From Sarcocystis neurona (taxonomy: Eukaryota; Apicomplexa; Conoidasida; Eucoccidiorida; Sarcocystidae): a DNA stretch of 64,000 bases. Positions 10,115-20,767 of the stretch are shown one piece after another. Each line of letters begins with the position of its first letter. Within the stretch, counting starts at the first letter, position 1. The position numbers and the translations under genes were made by a program. The stretch spans positions 360,839-424,838 of the forward strand of contig KL647295.1 in the NCBI GenBank assembly GCA_000727475.1, in the 5' to 3' direction. The notes below the pieces were generated by a model. It saw only the letters and a list, made by a program, of their open reading frames with translations, was not told the origin of the DNA and made no database searches.

Positions 10115-11208
10115 CTAGGTGCTGTCTCCTGCTGTGCTGTGCTGTGCACTGCTGACTCCCATCGGTGGTCCGCAGGTTTTTTCGCTGCCAAGAGTTGCAG
10201 TGCAGTGTTTCGGTCTGTGTGCTGCTGAATCGGTAAATTGCATGTGACCCACCGACGAAGAATCCTGATGCTGCTGCGGCTGCGCGCTGGATATCTGTGT
10301 GATGCTGCTACCGTGATCTGGCCTTTCTTTTGGCCACCACTGCCCGCAGTGCTGCTGTTGCAGCGCTGCCTGGCTTCCGGCACAAGCAATTGTCACACGT
10401 GGTACACTGTCTATCCGCAGGTTGAGTTCAGCAGCAGCAGACGGCTCAGACACGCCTTCGCTAGCCACCCGCAAGAAAAGAGATTGCTTGCCTTCTGCAT
10501 GAAGCAACTCTTCTCAGACATGAATCTGAGATGTGGACAACTTCTCTCCAGGTACAATAATACATGTGCACGTATGCATATATATATATATATATATATA
10601 TACCACTAAGTACGGTCGTTGACTCACTTGTAAGTACGGCCCTCACACGAATCTATACGTGCACACACATGTACGTGTGAATGAATTAGAGGCCTTTAGA
10701 TGGAGTCTACCTCAGTTTCAGCAGTCGACTGCTGCAGCGATCTACGCAGCAAGTGGTGTAGCCACTGCAGCATTGTCTATCCTATTTCCCGAAAGATACA
10801 TTTTACTTACGCAGAGTTTGGTCTTTGAGTCTAGGGCATTCCATGTGCGCTTCCTCCTACGCCGCCGTGGTAGGTCTGCCGGGTGCGGTTGTTGCTCGTA
10901 CGGAGAGGCAGAAATATTAAAGCGAGCAGCACTAGCTAAGTACTAAAAGGCTGCCTTTTGTAGGAATGGAGAATAGTTTTTCCGCTTGTGTCGGGCAGCT
11001 GCTGGTTATTTGTTTAGTGGAGTAACCCTGCAGTGCAGAGCCAACCATATAAGGGCAGTTCCAGTACAGACTTACTGGCACGTGCAACCCCAAAACGACG
11101 AGCAAATAAAGACGTCATCCAGCGGCTTCTGCGTTGCTCGGCACCTTTAGCTACTGCAGTGTGTCCGTCTGCAGCTATACAGCTAGCTAGCAACAGCTCG
11201 CTGCACAT
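10115..11208 (-). CDS. Hypothetical two-exon protein, about 170 aa
   Basis: Exon 1 runs from ATG at 11208 to 11076 and ends at a full-consensus donor (GTAAGT, first base 11075) in phase 1. Exon 2 starts at 10494 after CTTCATGCAG with exactly the two bases the phase requires, and it ends in TAG at 10115. The joined frame is 513 nt. The protein has a short helical N-terminus (SELLLASCIAADG), a basic stretch (EQRRSRWMTSLFARR) and an unremarkable hydrophilic C-terminal half with few repeats. The 581-nt intron carries a TA array. A further candidate exon (10935 to 10811), also bounded by CTTAG and GTAAGT and compatible with exon 1, lies inside it, so alternative structures are possible. No family recognised. 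Confidence 0.4.
10578..10602. repeat. TA microsatellite
   Basis: Twelve and a half uninterrupted TA units, inside the predicted intron of the minus-strand two-exon gene. Confidence 0.95.
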
Positions 11209-11635
11209 TTGAGTACGCGAAAAGGTGTTTTGCCCGGGAGCAGCAGCTACCAGGGGATACAACGAGGAGCGGACGCAGTAGCTGCCGCAGCAGCAGCCTT
11301 GCGTGCGTCGTATCGTGAGGAGCAATTAGCTGCTTGCTTGCAGGAAAGTTGTCCTTCAGCCGAGTAAGCATACTAATAGCATTCTTGATGCACACGTAAG
11401 TGGATACGAATGCATACATGTTCACGCGTACTCAGATGTAGAGAGAGGGGGATATATAGAAGAACGAGGATACAGTGTGGACGAGAAATGCGTAAATTTA
11501 TGTTCTTCTTGATGTATACATTTGTAGCTAGTAACGCGTGAGAGACTAGGTCACTCCTGGCTGAGTAATATTTGAGTAGAAATTATAGTCCACTGTAAGA
11601 CAGAATCCGTCGACTGGGCAAAGAACGACTTGAGA

Positions 11636-11673
<38 letters not shown>

Positions 11674-11773
11674 AAGCGTGCGTGTGCGCGCCACGACGTA
11701 GGGGAAAAACATTGCTGATGCTGTTGCTGCTGCTGCAGTGTAAGGCGCTTTGTGCTGCTGCAGTGAAAGGCGC
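11209..11773. other. Intergenic sequence with a TG microsatellite
   Basis: Mostly unique, AT-balanced sequence with no convincing frame. It includes an uninterrupted GT run at 11638-11672 followed by GCGTGCGTGTGCGCGCC. Confidence 0.6.
11638..11672. repeat. (GT)n microsatellite
   Basis: About 17 uninterrupted GT units, continuing into an imperfect alternating purine-pyrimidine stretch to about 11692. Sequences of this kind can adopt Z-DNA under supercoiling. That is general knowledge and was not tested here. Confidence 0.95.
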
Positions 11774-12379
11774 TTAGTGCTGCTGCAGTAGACTCATCTG
11801 TGTTGCTGCAGTATTACGTGCGCCGAGCGTCTCTTCTCCTCTCGACCGCGTGTGTGGCGGCTTCTGCGGCAGTAATTGGAGCAGCCGCGGCCACGGGCCC
11901 CGAAGGCTGCCGACGCAGCATCTGACAGACACGTCTGCTGAGCCGCACGAAGGAGCGTCGTCGTATCGAAGAAGAGCAGGTGACTTGAACAAGCAGCAGA
12001 TATTATAGCGTGCCTTTACATACGCGTGCAAACACTCTTTGAATAAATATGTACGCGCGGACACGTATGTAAAGCGAGGCATATACAGACACGCACATAT
12101 ATATATATATATATATGTACGCATAGTAGAAATGCAGCACTGCAGTAGCAGCAGTACCTGTAGCAGGGCGCTGGTGAAGCACACGTTATGACCGGCGACT
12201 GCTGCTGGACCCGCGCCGAAATGAAGACGCTTCTGCTGTTCTTGCTGGACGGCTATCGACTGACACGGTGCTTTATATCTGCGCTGCATTAGCAAAGATG
12301 GCTCTGCTGCCCTGCACGACACAGGGTGTGGGGGTGTGTGCGTGCTGCTGGTGGCAACGCACAGCCGCTTCGTTCGCAT
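11774..12379 (-). CDS. Hypothetical small protein, 143 aa spliced or 201 aa unspliced
   Basis: ATG at 12379 opens a frame closing with TAA at 11774. The middle (about 12090-12120) reads Tyr-Ile-Tyr-Ile from a TA array, which suggests an intron. A donor CTACAG/GTACTG (exon end 12158) and an acceptor TTGTTCAAG (exon start 11983) are both phase 0 and remove 174 nt. The 174 nt are a multiple of three, so the frame survives either way. The flanks have natural composition (RYKAPCQSIAVQQEQQ; ALLRYDDAPSCGSADVSV). No domain recognised. It lies about 300 bases downstream of the coiled-coil gene on the same strand. Confidence 0.4.
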   Translation of the reverse strand: MRTKRLCVATSSTHTPPHPVSCRAAEPSLLMQRRYKAPCQSIAVQQEQQKRLHFGAGPAAVAGHNVCFTSALLQVLLLLQCCISTMRTYIYIYICACLYMPRFTYVSARTYLFKECLHAYVKARYNICCLFKSPALLRYDDAPSCGSADVSVRCCVGSLRGPWPRLLQLLPQKPPHTRSRGEETLGARNTAATQMSLLQQH

Positions 12380-12674
12380 GTGTCTCCGCAGCAGCCGCCT
12401 CTCTGTTGCAACGTCTGCTGCTGCTGTCGCTGCCCTGCACGCATTTTCCTGAACTGCTGTTCGTCCTGACTCTAAACCCTACGCGGGCAAAACCCACGCA
12501 CTGTCTGCGTTCGACTGCTGCCGTGAGCGCTGCGTCGGCTGTTACTGCTGCTGCTGCTGGGCTATTCCTGCAGCTAGGTGCAGTGCACCTGTGACGACGT
12601 TGCTGCTTTAGGTGCTGCCCCTGTAGAAGTGGGGGGAATGTGGGGAGTGCGGGAGATCGAAGCTCCGCGCTGTT

Positions 12675-15600
12675 CTACGCAGCAGCAGGACGCTGGTGCG
12701 TCTTGATACTCGTGCTGCTGTTGCTGCTGCTGCCGCCGCTGCTACATCTGCTGCTGCTGCTGCGGCCGCGACTGCTATAGGCGTTGCTGCAGCTGCTGCT
12801 GCGGGTAAGAAGCGGAAAGGCTAATGCAGATTCTGCGTGGAGCTGCTGAGAGAGAGTCTGAAGCGACGCAACGGTCTGCTGCAGGTGCTGCTGCACACGA
12901 GAGCGCACGACGTGTTCAGCAATCAACGCCGCATCAACCGCTCTTCGCTCCCGTGTCAACACCCCGTCGAGTCGCTGCTCTATTTGCTGCAGCAGCGGCA
13001 GCACCTCTCTAACTTCTTCTTCCGCCTGTAGCAGCAAATGCTCCTGCTGCTGCAACAGCTTCAAGATAGCGAGCCGTTGCTGTCCAAGCCGCGTTGCTGC
13101 TGCTGCGCGCGCCTCCTCACATGCTGCCCGCTGCCGCTGTGCTGCAACTGCTTCTCTGTCTGCTGCAGCAAGATTGCGCCGAGCCGCAGTTGCCCGGTCC
13201 AGCTGCGCCCCTACTTTGCTCTCCCATCTGACGCAGACGCAGCGACAGTAGCAGCAGAACCGCAGCGGGCAAAGCAAAGCGTCAGCAGCAGCAGTAGCAA
13301 CAACTCCAGCAGCTGTCCACGTCACCGCAGCCGCTACATCGACGGCAGCACCAGCAGCAGCAGCGCAGCCACCACCCCACACCCCAGATGCAGCAGCACC
13401 AACGTATACCAGCGGCAGCACAGCCACCAACACATGCCTCACAGGCAGCAGATGCAGCGACGACAGCAGCAAGCGACCCACGCAGCGCGCACCGCAGAAA
13501 TTGCTTTCCACACCAGCACCAGCAGCAGCTGGCATGTGCACACACTCACGTCGGAGAAACGGTATCCCGGCACGCACGTGTATCAGACGTCTATCCACGC
13601 TCAAGCACACACACATACATACGAGTGTAAATCTTCACGAACTTTCCTCTCTGTACCAACGTATTTCTATCAACCCTGCATCAAAGCAGAGTCTCCTAGA
13701 GCTCCGCCTTCTTGACGTTTGTCTACATGAGATATACAGCTGCGGTTACACATCCCCGCACATCTCCCCACTCGTGCTGCAACGTCTCAAGTGCGTGTGC
13801 GGGACGTGCGTACTGCGACGCGGCTGCTGACGCGTGCACCGGACGCATGCAGGACGCTTACACACGTGCCTCTCTACACGAGGCAGACGATTGGTGGGCG
13901 GGACGTGCAACAGCAACACCACCAGCCGCCGCAACGCCGGATGCCGCAGAAAAACGGCGCAGACGCCGCAGCAGGAGACGCGGCCGCAGCAGCCATGGCA
14001 GCAGCAAACGCAGCAACATCAGACGCAGCCGCAGTCGGGGAGGCAGCCCCAGCAGTCACTGCAGTAGCGCACATGCAGCGGCAGAAGCAGCTCACCGGAT
14101 CCCGGACGCATGCCGTCCGCATGCAGCCACAGCCCTGTAGAAGTTTGTACACATATCTGCGTATACATTCAAGCCATGTGTGTGGCCACACTACACACTA
14201 CTGTTGCATGCTGAGGGAGCTACGTATAGGCGAACTAGCGACGCGCATGTGTCTGCAGCAGGCGACGCAGCAGCTCTCATGTGGGGTGCACAGCTTCGGT
14301 ATACAGGGAAAAGTTCTCTACTCTCAGACCCGGCTCGCTGCGCCGCTGCTGCTGTTGCTCCCTGGGCTCTGCTGCTGCGTCGGCAGCGCTGTTGCCGCGG
14401 CAGCAACCCACCAGCGGCAGCTGCTGCCTAACAACATGCAATGTTGCTGTTGCTGCTGCTGTGTGTGCGCGTGTTTGCACGTGTGTGTGTGGGGGGGGAT
14501 GCGAGAGTCGCACGCTCATTCTGCGGCTGCTGCTTGACGACGTGCTGATACTGCTCGAACACGTCCTGCTGGTGCACTGTCTAGCTGCTGCACTGTCTAG
14601 CTGCTGCGCTGTCTAGCTGCGGTGCTGTCTAGCTGTGGCGCTCTCTAGCTGCGGCGCTCTCTAGCTGCTGCTGCTTCTCGTCTTTCTAGTCCAGCTTCCG
14701 GCTGCTTGTGCTGCTGCTGCTGCTTCTCCTCAAACTTTCACCGCCTCCTCGGTTCCGGCAAACTTTTTCTTCTGACGGTGTAGTCGCTTCTCGTTGCTTC
14801 ACTCAGCAGCTGTCGCAGCCGCACTCTTCTCTGCTCCTGTTAGCAGCAGGTGGTGCTAGCTGCCGGTGGTGCTAGCTGCCGCTGGTCCTAGCTGCCGCTG
14901 GTCCTAGCTGCCGCTGGTGCTGGCTGCCGCTGGTGCTGGCACCATCTGATGTTGCTGCTTTCCTTCAGGTGAACCGATCTATTATCTACTTGTAACTCAG
15001 CCGCTTCCCTATCCCCGTACGTATAATCGCTACACACACGCTCTGTGTGGACAGGTATGTGTGCAATGCAGGACTACTACCCTACTACGGCTGCGCTCTA
15101 CATTTGCTGCGCCAGCAGAGTGCCGTCCTTCTGTTGCTGCTACTGCCTTGACGCCTGCTACGTTGCCGTGCGTATGCTGCTGCAGCAACACCCTGCTGCT
15201 TTTCTTCATTTCCTGGTGCTGCTGCTCCTTGGTATGCTGCTGCTGCGTTGATCTGCTGCTGATTCAAAAAATGCTGCTGCTCGACATCCTGCTGCTGCCT
15301 CCCTTGGCATTCTACTGCTGCCTCCCTTGGCATTCTGCTGCTGCCTCCGTGGGCATTCTGCTGCTGTCTCTCGGCTCTCTGCTGCTGCTGCTCGTGCGGC
15401 GAAGTGCTGATGCTTCACGACTTCCTTCTGCTGCCTCTTGACGTTCTGCTGCTCCTGACTTGCTGCTGCAGCCCCTGCTGCTGGGACTTACTCGCGGACG
15501 CGTCGCTGTAGCTGCTGGGCCTGGTCAAGCAGCTGCTGGTGATTATTAAGCTGCTTGATTTCTGCGTACAGCTGCAAAACGTGCGCCTTGTGTTGCTGCA

Positions 15601-18600
15601 GCTCAACCTCTGCTTCTCTGCATCGGCCACGCGTCTGTCGCAGAAGATCCGCAAGCTTTGTCTCTTCTTCTTCTTTCCCTTCTTCCTGCTGTTCCTCCTG
15701 CTGCGGCCGCCGGTCTTCTTGCTGCGCCATGCTGCTGCTGTCCCCCCTCCTCGTCCTCTTCTCCCGCTGTCTTCGCGTGTCTCGCTCGTGCTGCCGCAGC
15801 AGACGCTGCAGCACCTTCTCCAGCTGCCGGTACAGCTGCTGCTGCACCCCGTGCTGCCCCTGCTGCTCACTGACGTCCTGCTGTTGCCGCTGAGGCAGAG
15901 GAGAAGGAGCAACAGCAGGCAGAGCCAAACAACTTTCGTCTCCTCCTTCCGTCGCAGCAGAAGCAGCAGCAGCACGAGCAGCGCTTACCCTATGTACCGT
16001 GCAGCTGCCTTCTTCTTCGGCGCCACTTACACCAGCAGCAGCAGCAGTAGCAGTCCGAGGTGCAGCAGCAGAGCACACGGAAGACGATGAAATGGACGAG
16101 GAACGCAGCAATTCCTCCTGCTGCTGGAGCAGCTCTGCAACATCTCGCTGCTGCTGTACCGCCAGCGGCAGCAGACGCACGAAACCTTGGATCCCAAGCA
16201 AACAGCTGTCTTGACCTTGCTCTCCCCCCACCCGCTGCTGCTCCCGCGCCTCGCCAGGCTGCTGGTGCAGGGCCTCCCGTTCTTGCTGCGGCTGCTCGTG
16301 TTGCTGCTGTCCCTCGTCTTGGTGCTGCTGCTGTTGCTCGTCTGGCTGCTGCAGCTCCTGTTGATGCTGCTGCTCTTGCTCCTGTTTGGGTGGGAAACAC
16401 GGGACTGCGGAAGCTTCTCCTGCGGCCTGCAGCGCCTGCAAAAGATCCGGCAGCAGCAGCGATGAGACCCAACTGCAGCAACAGCAAAGATTTGTACGAG
16501 CAACACAGCGAGTAGCCAGAGCAGCGGCCAATACGCACAGCAGCACCAGAAGCAACAGCAGACAGCAGCAGCAGCACCCTGTGCTGCAAACGCACAGCAG
16601 CCGCTGGTACCACCAGCAGGAGCACGGAACGGCGTCAGCAGCAGCGGCAGCAGCAGCAGTGTCCGGACGGCGACGGTGTGCTACTTCGCTCACTTGTGTG
16701 GACCAGCAGACGGCCGGCGTGCACGTGGCTGACACAACAACGCGTCAACGGCAAGCGAAAGAGCAGTAGGAGCAGTGGCAGCTGCAGCCGCAGCAGCAGC
16801 AGTCGTACAGCAGCAGTCTTCGACGCAACAGCAGCACGAGTCGCAGGACGCACGTCGGCTGCAGCAGTAACAGCACGGCAACAGGAGCAGCACCTTGAAA
16901 AAATTCGAACTACAAGCAGCACCAACAGCGCCTGCAGCTGCATGCGGGGAACGAGTTAGTACTGCCAACGGTGACGAGGCAGCTGCAAACCCAGCAGGCA
17001 AAGGTGCACATACTAAAGCAGAAGGAACGGCAGCACACGGTGGCAACGAAGTGCCAAGAAGTCACGCAGCCTTCGGGGAAAAAACCGGCAGCAGCAGAAA
17101 CAGCAGAAGAGAGTCACCTTGAGAACAGCAGCTATCTGTACCGCGTAGACGCCAGCCGTCTTTCTTCGCTGTTCGAAGCGCATGCGCTGCTGCTGCAGCT
17201 TCCCCAGCAGCTGCTGCTGCTGCCTGCTGCGCTGTTCCAACTGCTCCACCAACTGCTCTCTATACTCCAACTGCTGCTGCAGCTGCTGCCGCCTATATGG
17301 TGCTGCTGCGATGCGCTGAACGGCAAGCAACAGTGGACAAGGCGCAGCAGGCCACCCCAGCAGATATCGCTCCAGCAGCACACTACCAGCAGCACACTAC
17401 CCGCAGCAAATTACAGGCAGCAGCAGAAAGAAAAATAGCAGCACTTGCAGCAGACGACCCCCTACTGCCTCCAGCAGCAGCAGTACCACCACCACCACCA
17501 CCCACGAATCAGCACACAGACTGCCCACTGCTGCTGCAGCAACAATGCTGCAACACAGCAGCAGTAGAGTAACAGCACAGATAGAGCAGCATCGACAGCA
17601 GCAACCGGAGTGGTTGCGCAGCGGTGGAGATGGACGACGCAGCAGCAGACATACGTAACACATATTTCCCCGTTCATTCTTTTTGCGTCCCTCAGTAAAT
17701 ATACATATATATATACATATACTGGCAATATCCCCAGCTTGGGAAGCAGCCAGTAAAATCGGTTCACTTGTATGTGAGGAGATAACTACGACGCCTGCGC
17801 GCGAACATTTGTCGATGTTACGACAGACGTATTCACGAATGTCAATGTGTACATTCAAACTTTCTCACAAAATACATCACCATACACATATAAAGATATA
17901 TATATACGTACGTATATATACATATATATATATATAAATGTAGATATATATAGAGAGACACGTACGCGGGTGGATGAGTAATAAGACGGGCAAATACCAA
18001 CACACTTACGTGTATAAATATATGTATATATATATGAAAAGACGGGCACAAATAAAGACACTTACACGTACATGTAGATATATATGTATACGTGTATATA
18101 CGCAGGGACACGTAGACGCGCCAGTAGCTATTGAAAGGGTCACACACACAGACACTTATACGTACAAATACACGTAGAAATGTATATATGCGTCTGTACA
18201 TATACACGTATAAATATGTATATATATATATATATATTCTTCATGCGTGTTGATGGAGCTCCATACGAAATGAGATGAAACGCTGCTTGAAGCGTGTGGT
18301 GCTACTGTTGTTGCGCGCGCGCAAGTTTTTGTGCGAAGCTGCAGCAACACCCGGGTTCTCGACGCTGCAGCTACTGTCAAATCGTCGCAGAGTCCTCTTC
18401 GTGAACGTGTGTGAAGATCCACTGCGGGTGGCGGCGACGCTGCACCTGTGCTGCTGCTGCCGCTGCCCTACGTGCTGCTGTGCTGTGCCCGGCTTCCTTG
18501 TTGCTACTCTTTCCCCTGCTGTGCAGCAGCTCCAGCCCCAATCCCTGCTTATCTGCGTGCGGCTGTGTGGCTTCTTCTGCGGCGCCTCTGCCCCTCCTGC

Positions 18601-20205
18601 TTTTACTTTACTGCTGCTGCGCTGCTGTTGCTGTTGTGCTGCTGTTGCTACTGTGATGTGGGCAGTCTTTTTGGCGGTATTACCTGTTCGACCTCCATCC
18701 AGGCATTCCTGACGCGCGTGGCTTGCTGTTTGGCAGCTGCTGCCTCGTCGCTGCAGCGCTGCAAAACGTAGCTCGCGAGGACGGAGCGTTGCTGGGCGTG
18801 TGCGGCGTCAGCAGCTGCTGCAGCAGCAATAGTCCTGGCTTTCGCCAGAGCAGCAGCAGCCTGCTGCTGCCTCGCATGTTGGTTGCACAACGTTCGGAAG
18901 AGAGGAACCGCTGCGCCCATCAGCACCAGACGCGCGCTGCTGCTTCTCAGTTGCTGCAGCAGCAACCAAGCACACCTCACACACTTTTCCAGCACAACTG
19001 CCTCACAAGAACAGAGACACAGAGACACAGAATGGGCAACACAGACACAGAGACAGCAAGATTTAGACGCATAGACGTGTCCTTACACATATACACACAC
19101 GCTCGTACATAGATATATATATATATATGGATGTTCAGATCCTTCATAGACACATGGAGGAACGCACATACAGAGGGAGACGGAAGTATACACACACACG
19201 TATGTATATATATAGGTATATCAGTATAGCTAAAATTACATGCGTATAGACCCAGAAATAGATATATGCTGAGACACACACAGGCAAACACGTACACCGG
19301 CAAATGCGTGACTGTATGCACATGCACTTCATTAGAAAGTGTACACCTGGATCGCCGTTCCGCCAGTGCCCAGTGGAGATGAACATGTGCTGTAAGTGCT
19401 GCTTCACAGGTTCTGATTCTCTGACAAATATAACTGCTGCACATGTACGGACCCAACCCGCGAGTAGACGTGCACACACAATTAGTGCAGTGTACGTACA
19501 CCCACCCACCCATACGTCAGACCCCCCTGGGCACGGTGTACGTACACCTGACGACCTGAACGCAAGAAACCCGCGCGAATTTTGGTCTCGCTTGTACACC
19601 CCTTTCACTCGGCGTCACGTGCGTTGGGCACAAATGTGCACACAAGCCGCAAGAGGCACGTAGGTGCGCAACACGTATGTGGTGTACGTACACATTACAT
19701 ACGAAGAACACGCACAACCTACAGACGCAGTGTCTGTACACCCAGAAGCAGAAGCAGTGTATGTACACCTCGCGTATACGCAGTTACGCTCTGCAGCTAC
19801 GCGGTGCACGGGCACCACGTCTCTGCGCAGTCCATCCTCCGGAGGCAGTGTACGTACACCACGGCTCTGCAGTGTACGTGAACGTTCCGCATGCAGATGC
19901 AATTCAAGTACGCTCTCTACGAAGCGCCTGTGACAGGGTGCAAACGCAGTGCGTCTTTTGGCCTCATATGCACGCACACGTCTTCACCTATGCAACGCGT
20001 ATGCATCTTTAAAGGAATTCTTGGAGTGTACGTACACCCGACGTGCACCGTGGTCGCGCACGCCCTATTTGCAGGACACAGCCACCGCAGATAACAGTCC
20101 TCTGCAGTGGTAATTTCCCTCCTTACGTGCTGGACGACGCCTGCTACGCAGCGCTTTCACATTTGTGCCGTCTTTTGCTGCCGGTGTATCAACTCGACCG
20201 CGCAT
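12675..20205 (-). CDS. Five-exon coiled-coil protein, predicted 695 aa
   Basis: Predicted exons are 20205-20127, 18997-18684, 17315-17118, 16435-15492 and 13227-12675. The donors are GTAAGG, GTAATA, GTGACT and GTAAGT, and each acceptor ends in CAG. Exon phases (1, 0, 0, 2) all match and the sum is 2088 nt, exactly 696 codons including the TAG. The exons have heptad-like, charged helical sequence: LEYREQLVEQLEQRSRQQQQ in exon 3, KLADLLRQTRGRCREAEVEL and HVLQLYAEIKQLNN at the end of exon 4, continuing across the intron into ESKVGAQLDRATAARRN and REVLPLLQQIEQRLDGVL in exon 5. The C-terminus is a Ser/Arg-rich tail. Exon 4 also holds Gln runs. I recognise no family; structural proteins of the cytoskeleton, centrosome or trafficking machinery would fit. 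Extra exons inside the 1.4-kb second intron are possible. Confidence 0.55.
14574..14669. repeat. 16-bp minisatellite, six units (array A)
   Basis: Six tandem 16-base units, 14574-14589 through 14654-14669, with consensus close to GCRCTGTCTAGCTGCT. The core CTAGCTGC is shared with the array 180 bases downstream. The CTAG core puts TAG in one frame, so this array is unlikely to be coding in that frame. Confidence 0.9.
14849..14940. repeat. 16-bp minisatellite, 5.75 units (array B)
   Basis: Units begin at 14849, 14865, 14881, 14897, 14913 and 14929. The consensus is close to GCTGGTSCTAGCTGCC, and the last units have drifted to CTGGCTGCC. The unit length and CTAGCTGC core match array A, so the two probably share an origin. 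Confidence 0.9.
15292..15381. repeat. 23-bp minisatellite, about four units
   Basis: Units are 15292-15314, 15315-15337, 15338-15360 and a diverged 21-base unit to 15381. The consensus is CTGCTGCCTCCCTTGG then CATTCTG. The array sits just downstream of exon 4 in the predicted long intron. Confidence 0.9.
19490..20037. promoter_or_regulatory. Cluster of GTGTACGTACAC palindromes
   Basis: Perfect 12-base palindromes lie at 19490-19501, 19536-19547, 19682-19693, 19848-19859 and 20026-20037. A one-mismatch copy (GTGTATGTACAC) lies at 19757-19768 and a half-site at 19872-19883. They fall in the predicted first intron of the coiled-coil gene, within 170-720 bases of its ATG, and upstream of the divergent ORF at 20303. 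Apicomplexan AP2 factors often bind short palindromes as dimers, so a binding-site cluster is one reading. It could also be a decayed tandem repeat, because some copies are followed by CC/CCC. Confidence 0.45.
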
Positions 20206-20302
20206 CACTGCACTTCCCTACATGTGTACACGTATGTGTATATAGCATTGTAGAGAAAGGGAAGGAGGTAGATACACAGAGACATCCAGGAAGAACAAAT
20301 AT

Positions 20303-20767
20303 ATGCACAAATACATGGACGTGTACGTCTTGCCAGAGACACAGAAGAGAACGGCTGCTGCTGCTGCTACCTCCGAGCAGCTGCACCTCGGGAGAAGGAC
20401 GGCAGAAGCGGAGCCGCACGTACACCGGCAGTCGCTGCACAGGCGGCAGCAGGGGTCTCACGCAAGAGCGGGAGCAGCAGCAGCAGCCGCGGCAGGAGCG
20501 TCTATGCAGGGATCAGCCCGACCCCTGGCAGCAGCAGCAGCAACAGCGGCAGAGGCAAGACGGCCAGCAGCAGCACCCGCTGCTACAGCAGTAGCAGCAA
20601 CAAGAGTCCTCCCCAAGCAACACAGCGTCCGCAGCGACAGCAGTAGCACGAGTGGTGTGCATCGGGAACAGCGGTTACGACGCAGCAGCAAAGAGACATA
20701 TATGACGCAACGGCAGATACACACATGTATGATGCAGCAGCAGATAAATATACGTATGACGCAGTAG
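20303..20767 (+). CDS. Hypothetical Ala/Gln-rich protein, 154 aa
   Basis: ATG at 20303 opens a frame of charged and Ala-rich sequence ending with TAG at 20765. The start (MHKYMDVYVLPETQKR) is free of repeats. The middle has Ala runs from GCA repeats. The tail repeats MTQ/MMQQQ-type units from a degenerate 27-base repeat around 20700-20767. It lies head-to-head with the predicted start of the coiled-coil gene (98 bases apart) and its end overlaps the open frame of the armadillo-type gene on the other strand. A second plus frame here is also open. No family recognised. Confidence 0.3.
   Translation: MHKYMDVYVLPETQKRTAAAAATSEQLHLGRRTAEAEPHVHRQSLHRRQQGSHARAGAAAAAAAGASMQGSARPLAAAAATAAEARRPAAAPAATAVAATRVLPKQHSVRSDSSSTSGVHREQRLRRSSKETYMTQRQIHTCMMQQQINIRMTQ

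Larger units (their letters stand above)
13228..15491. other. Long predicted intron of the coiled-coil gene
   Basis: This 2.26-kb interval contains two related 16-bp minisatellites and a 23-bp array (separate entries). It also holds CAG-rich sequence at 13.25-13.55 kb and a plus-strand open frame around 13.79-14.14 kb that looks Ala/Gln-rich. The plus frame could be a nested antisense gene, but it lacks a domain, so I do not call it. Confidence 0.4.

Noticed and set aside
12472..12481. CTAAACCCTA, telomere-like heptamer
   Set aside because: Single copy only; no tandem AAACCCT/TTTAGGG array occurs in the window, so there is no evidence for a telomeric or interstitial telomere repeat.
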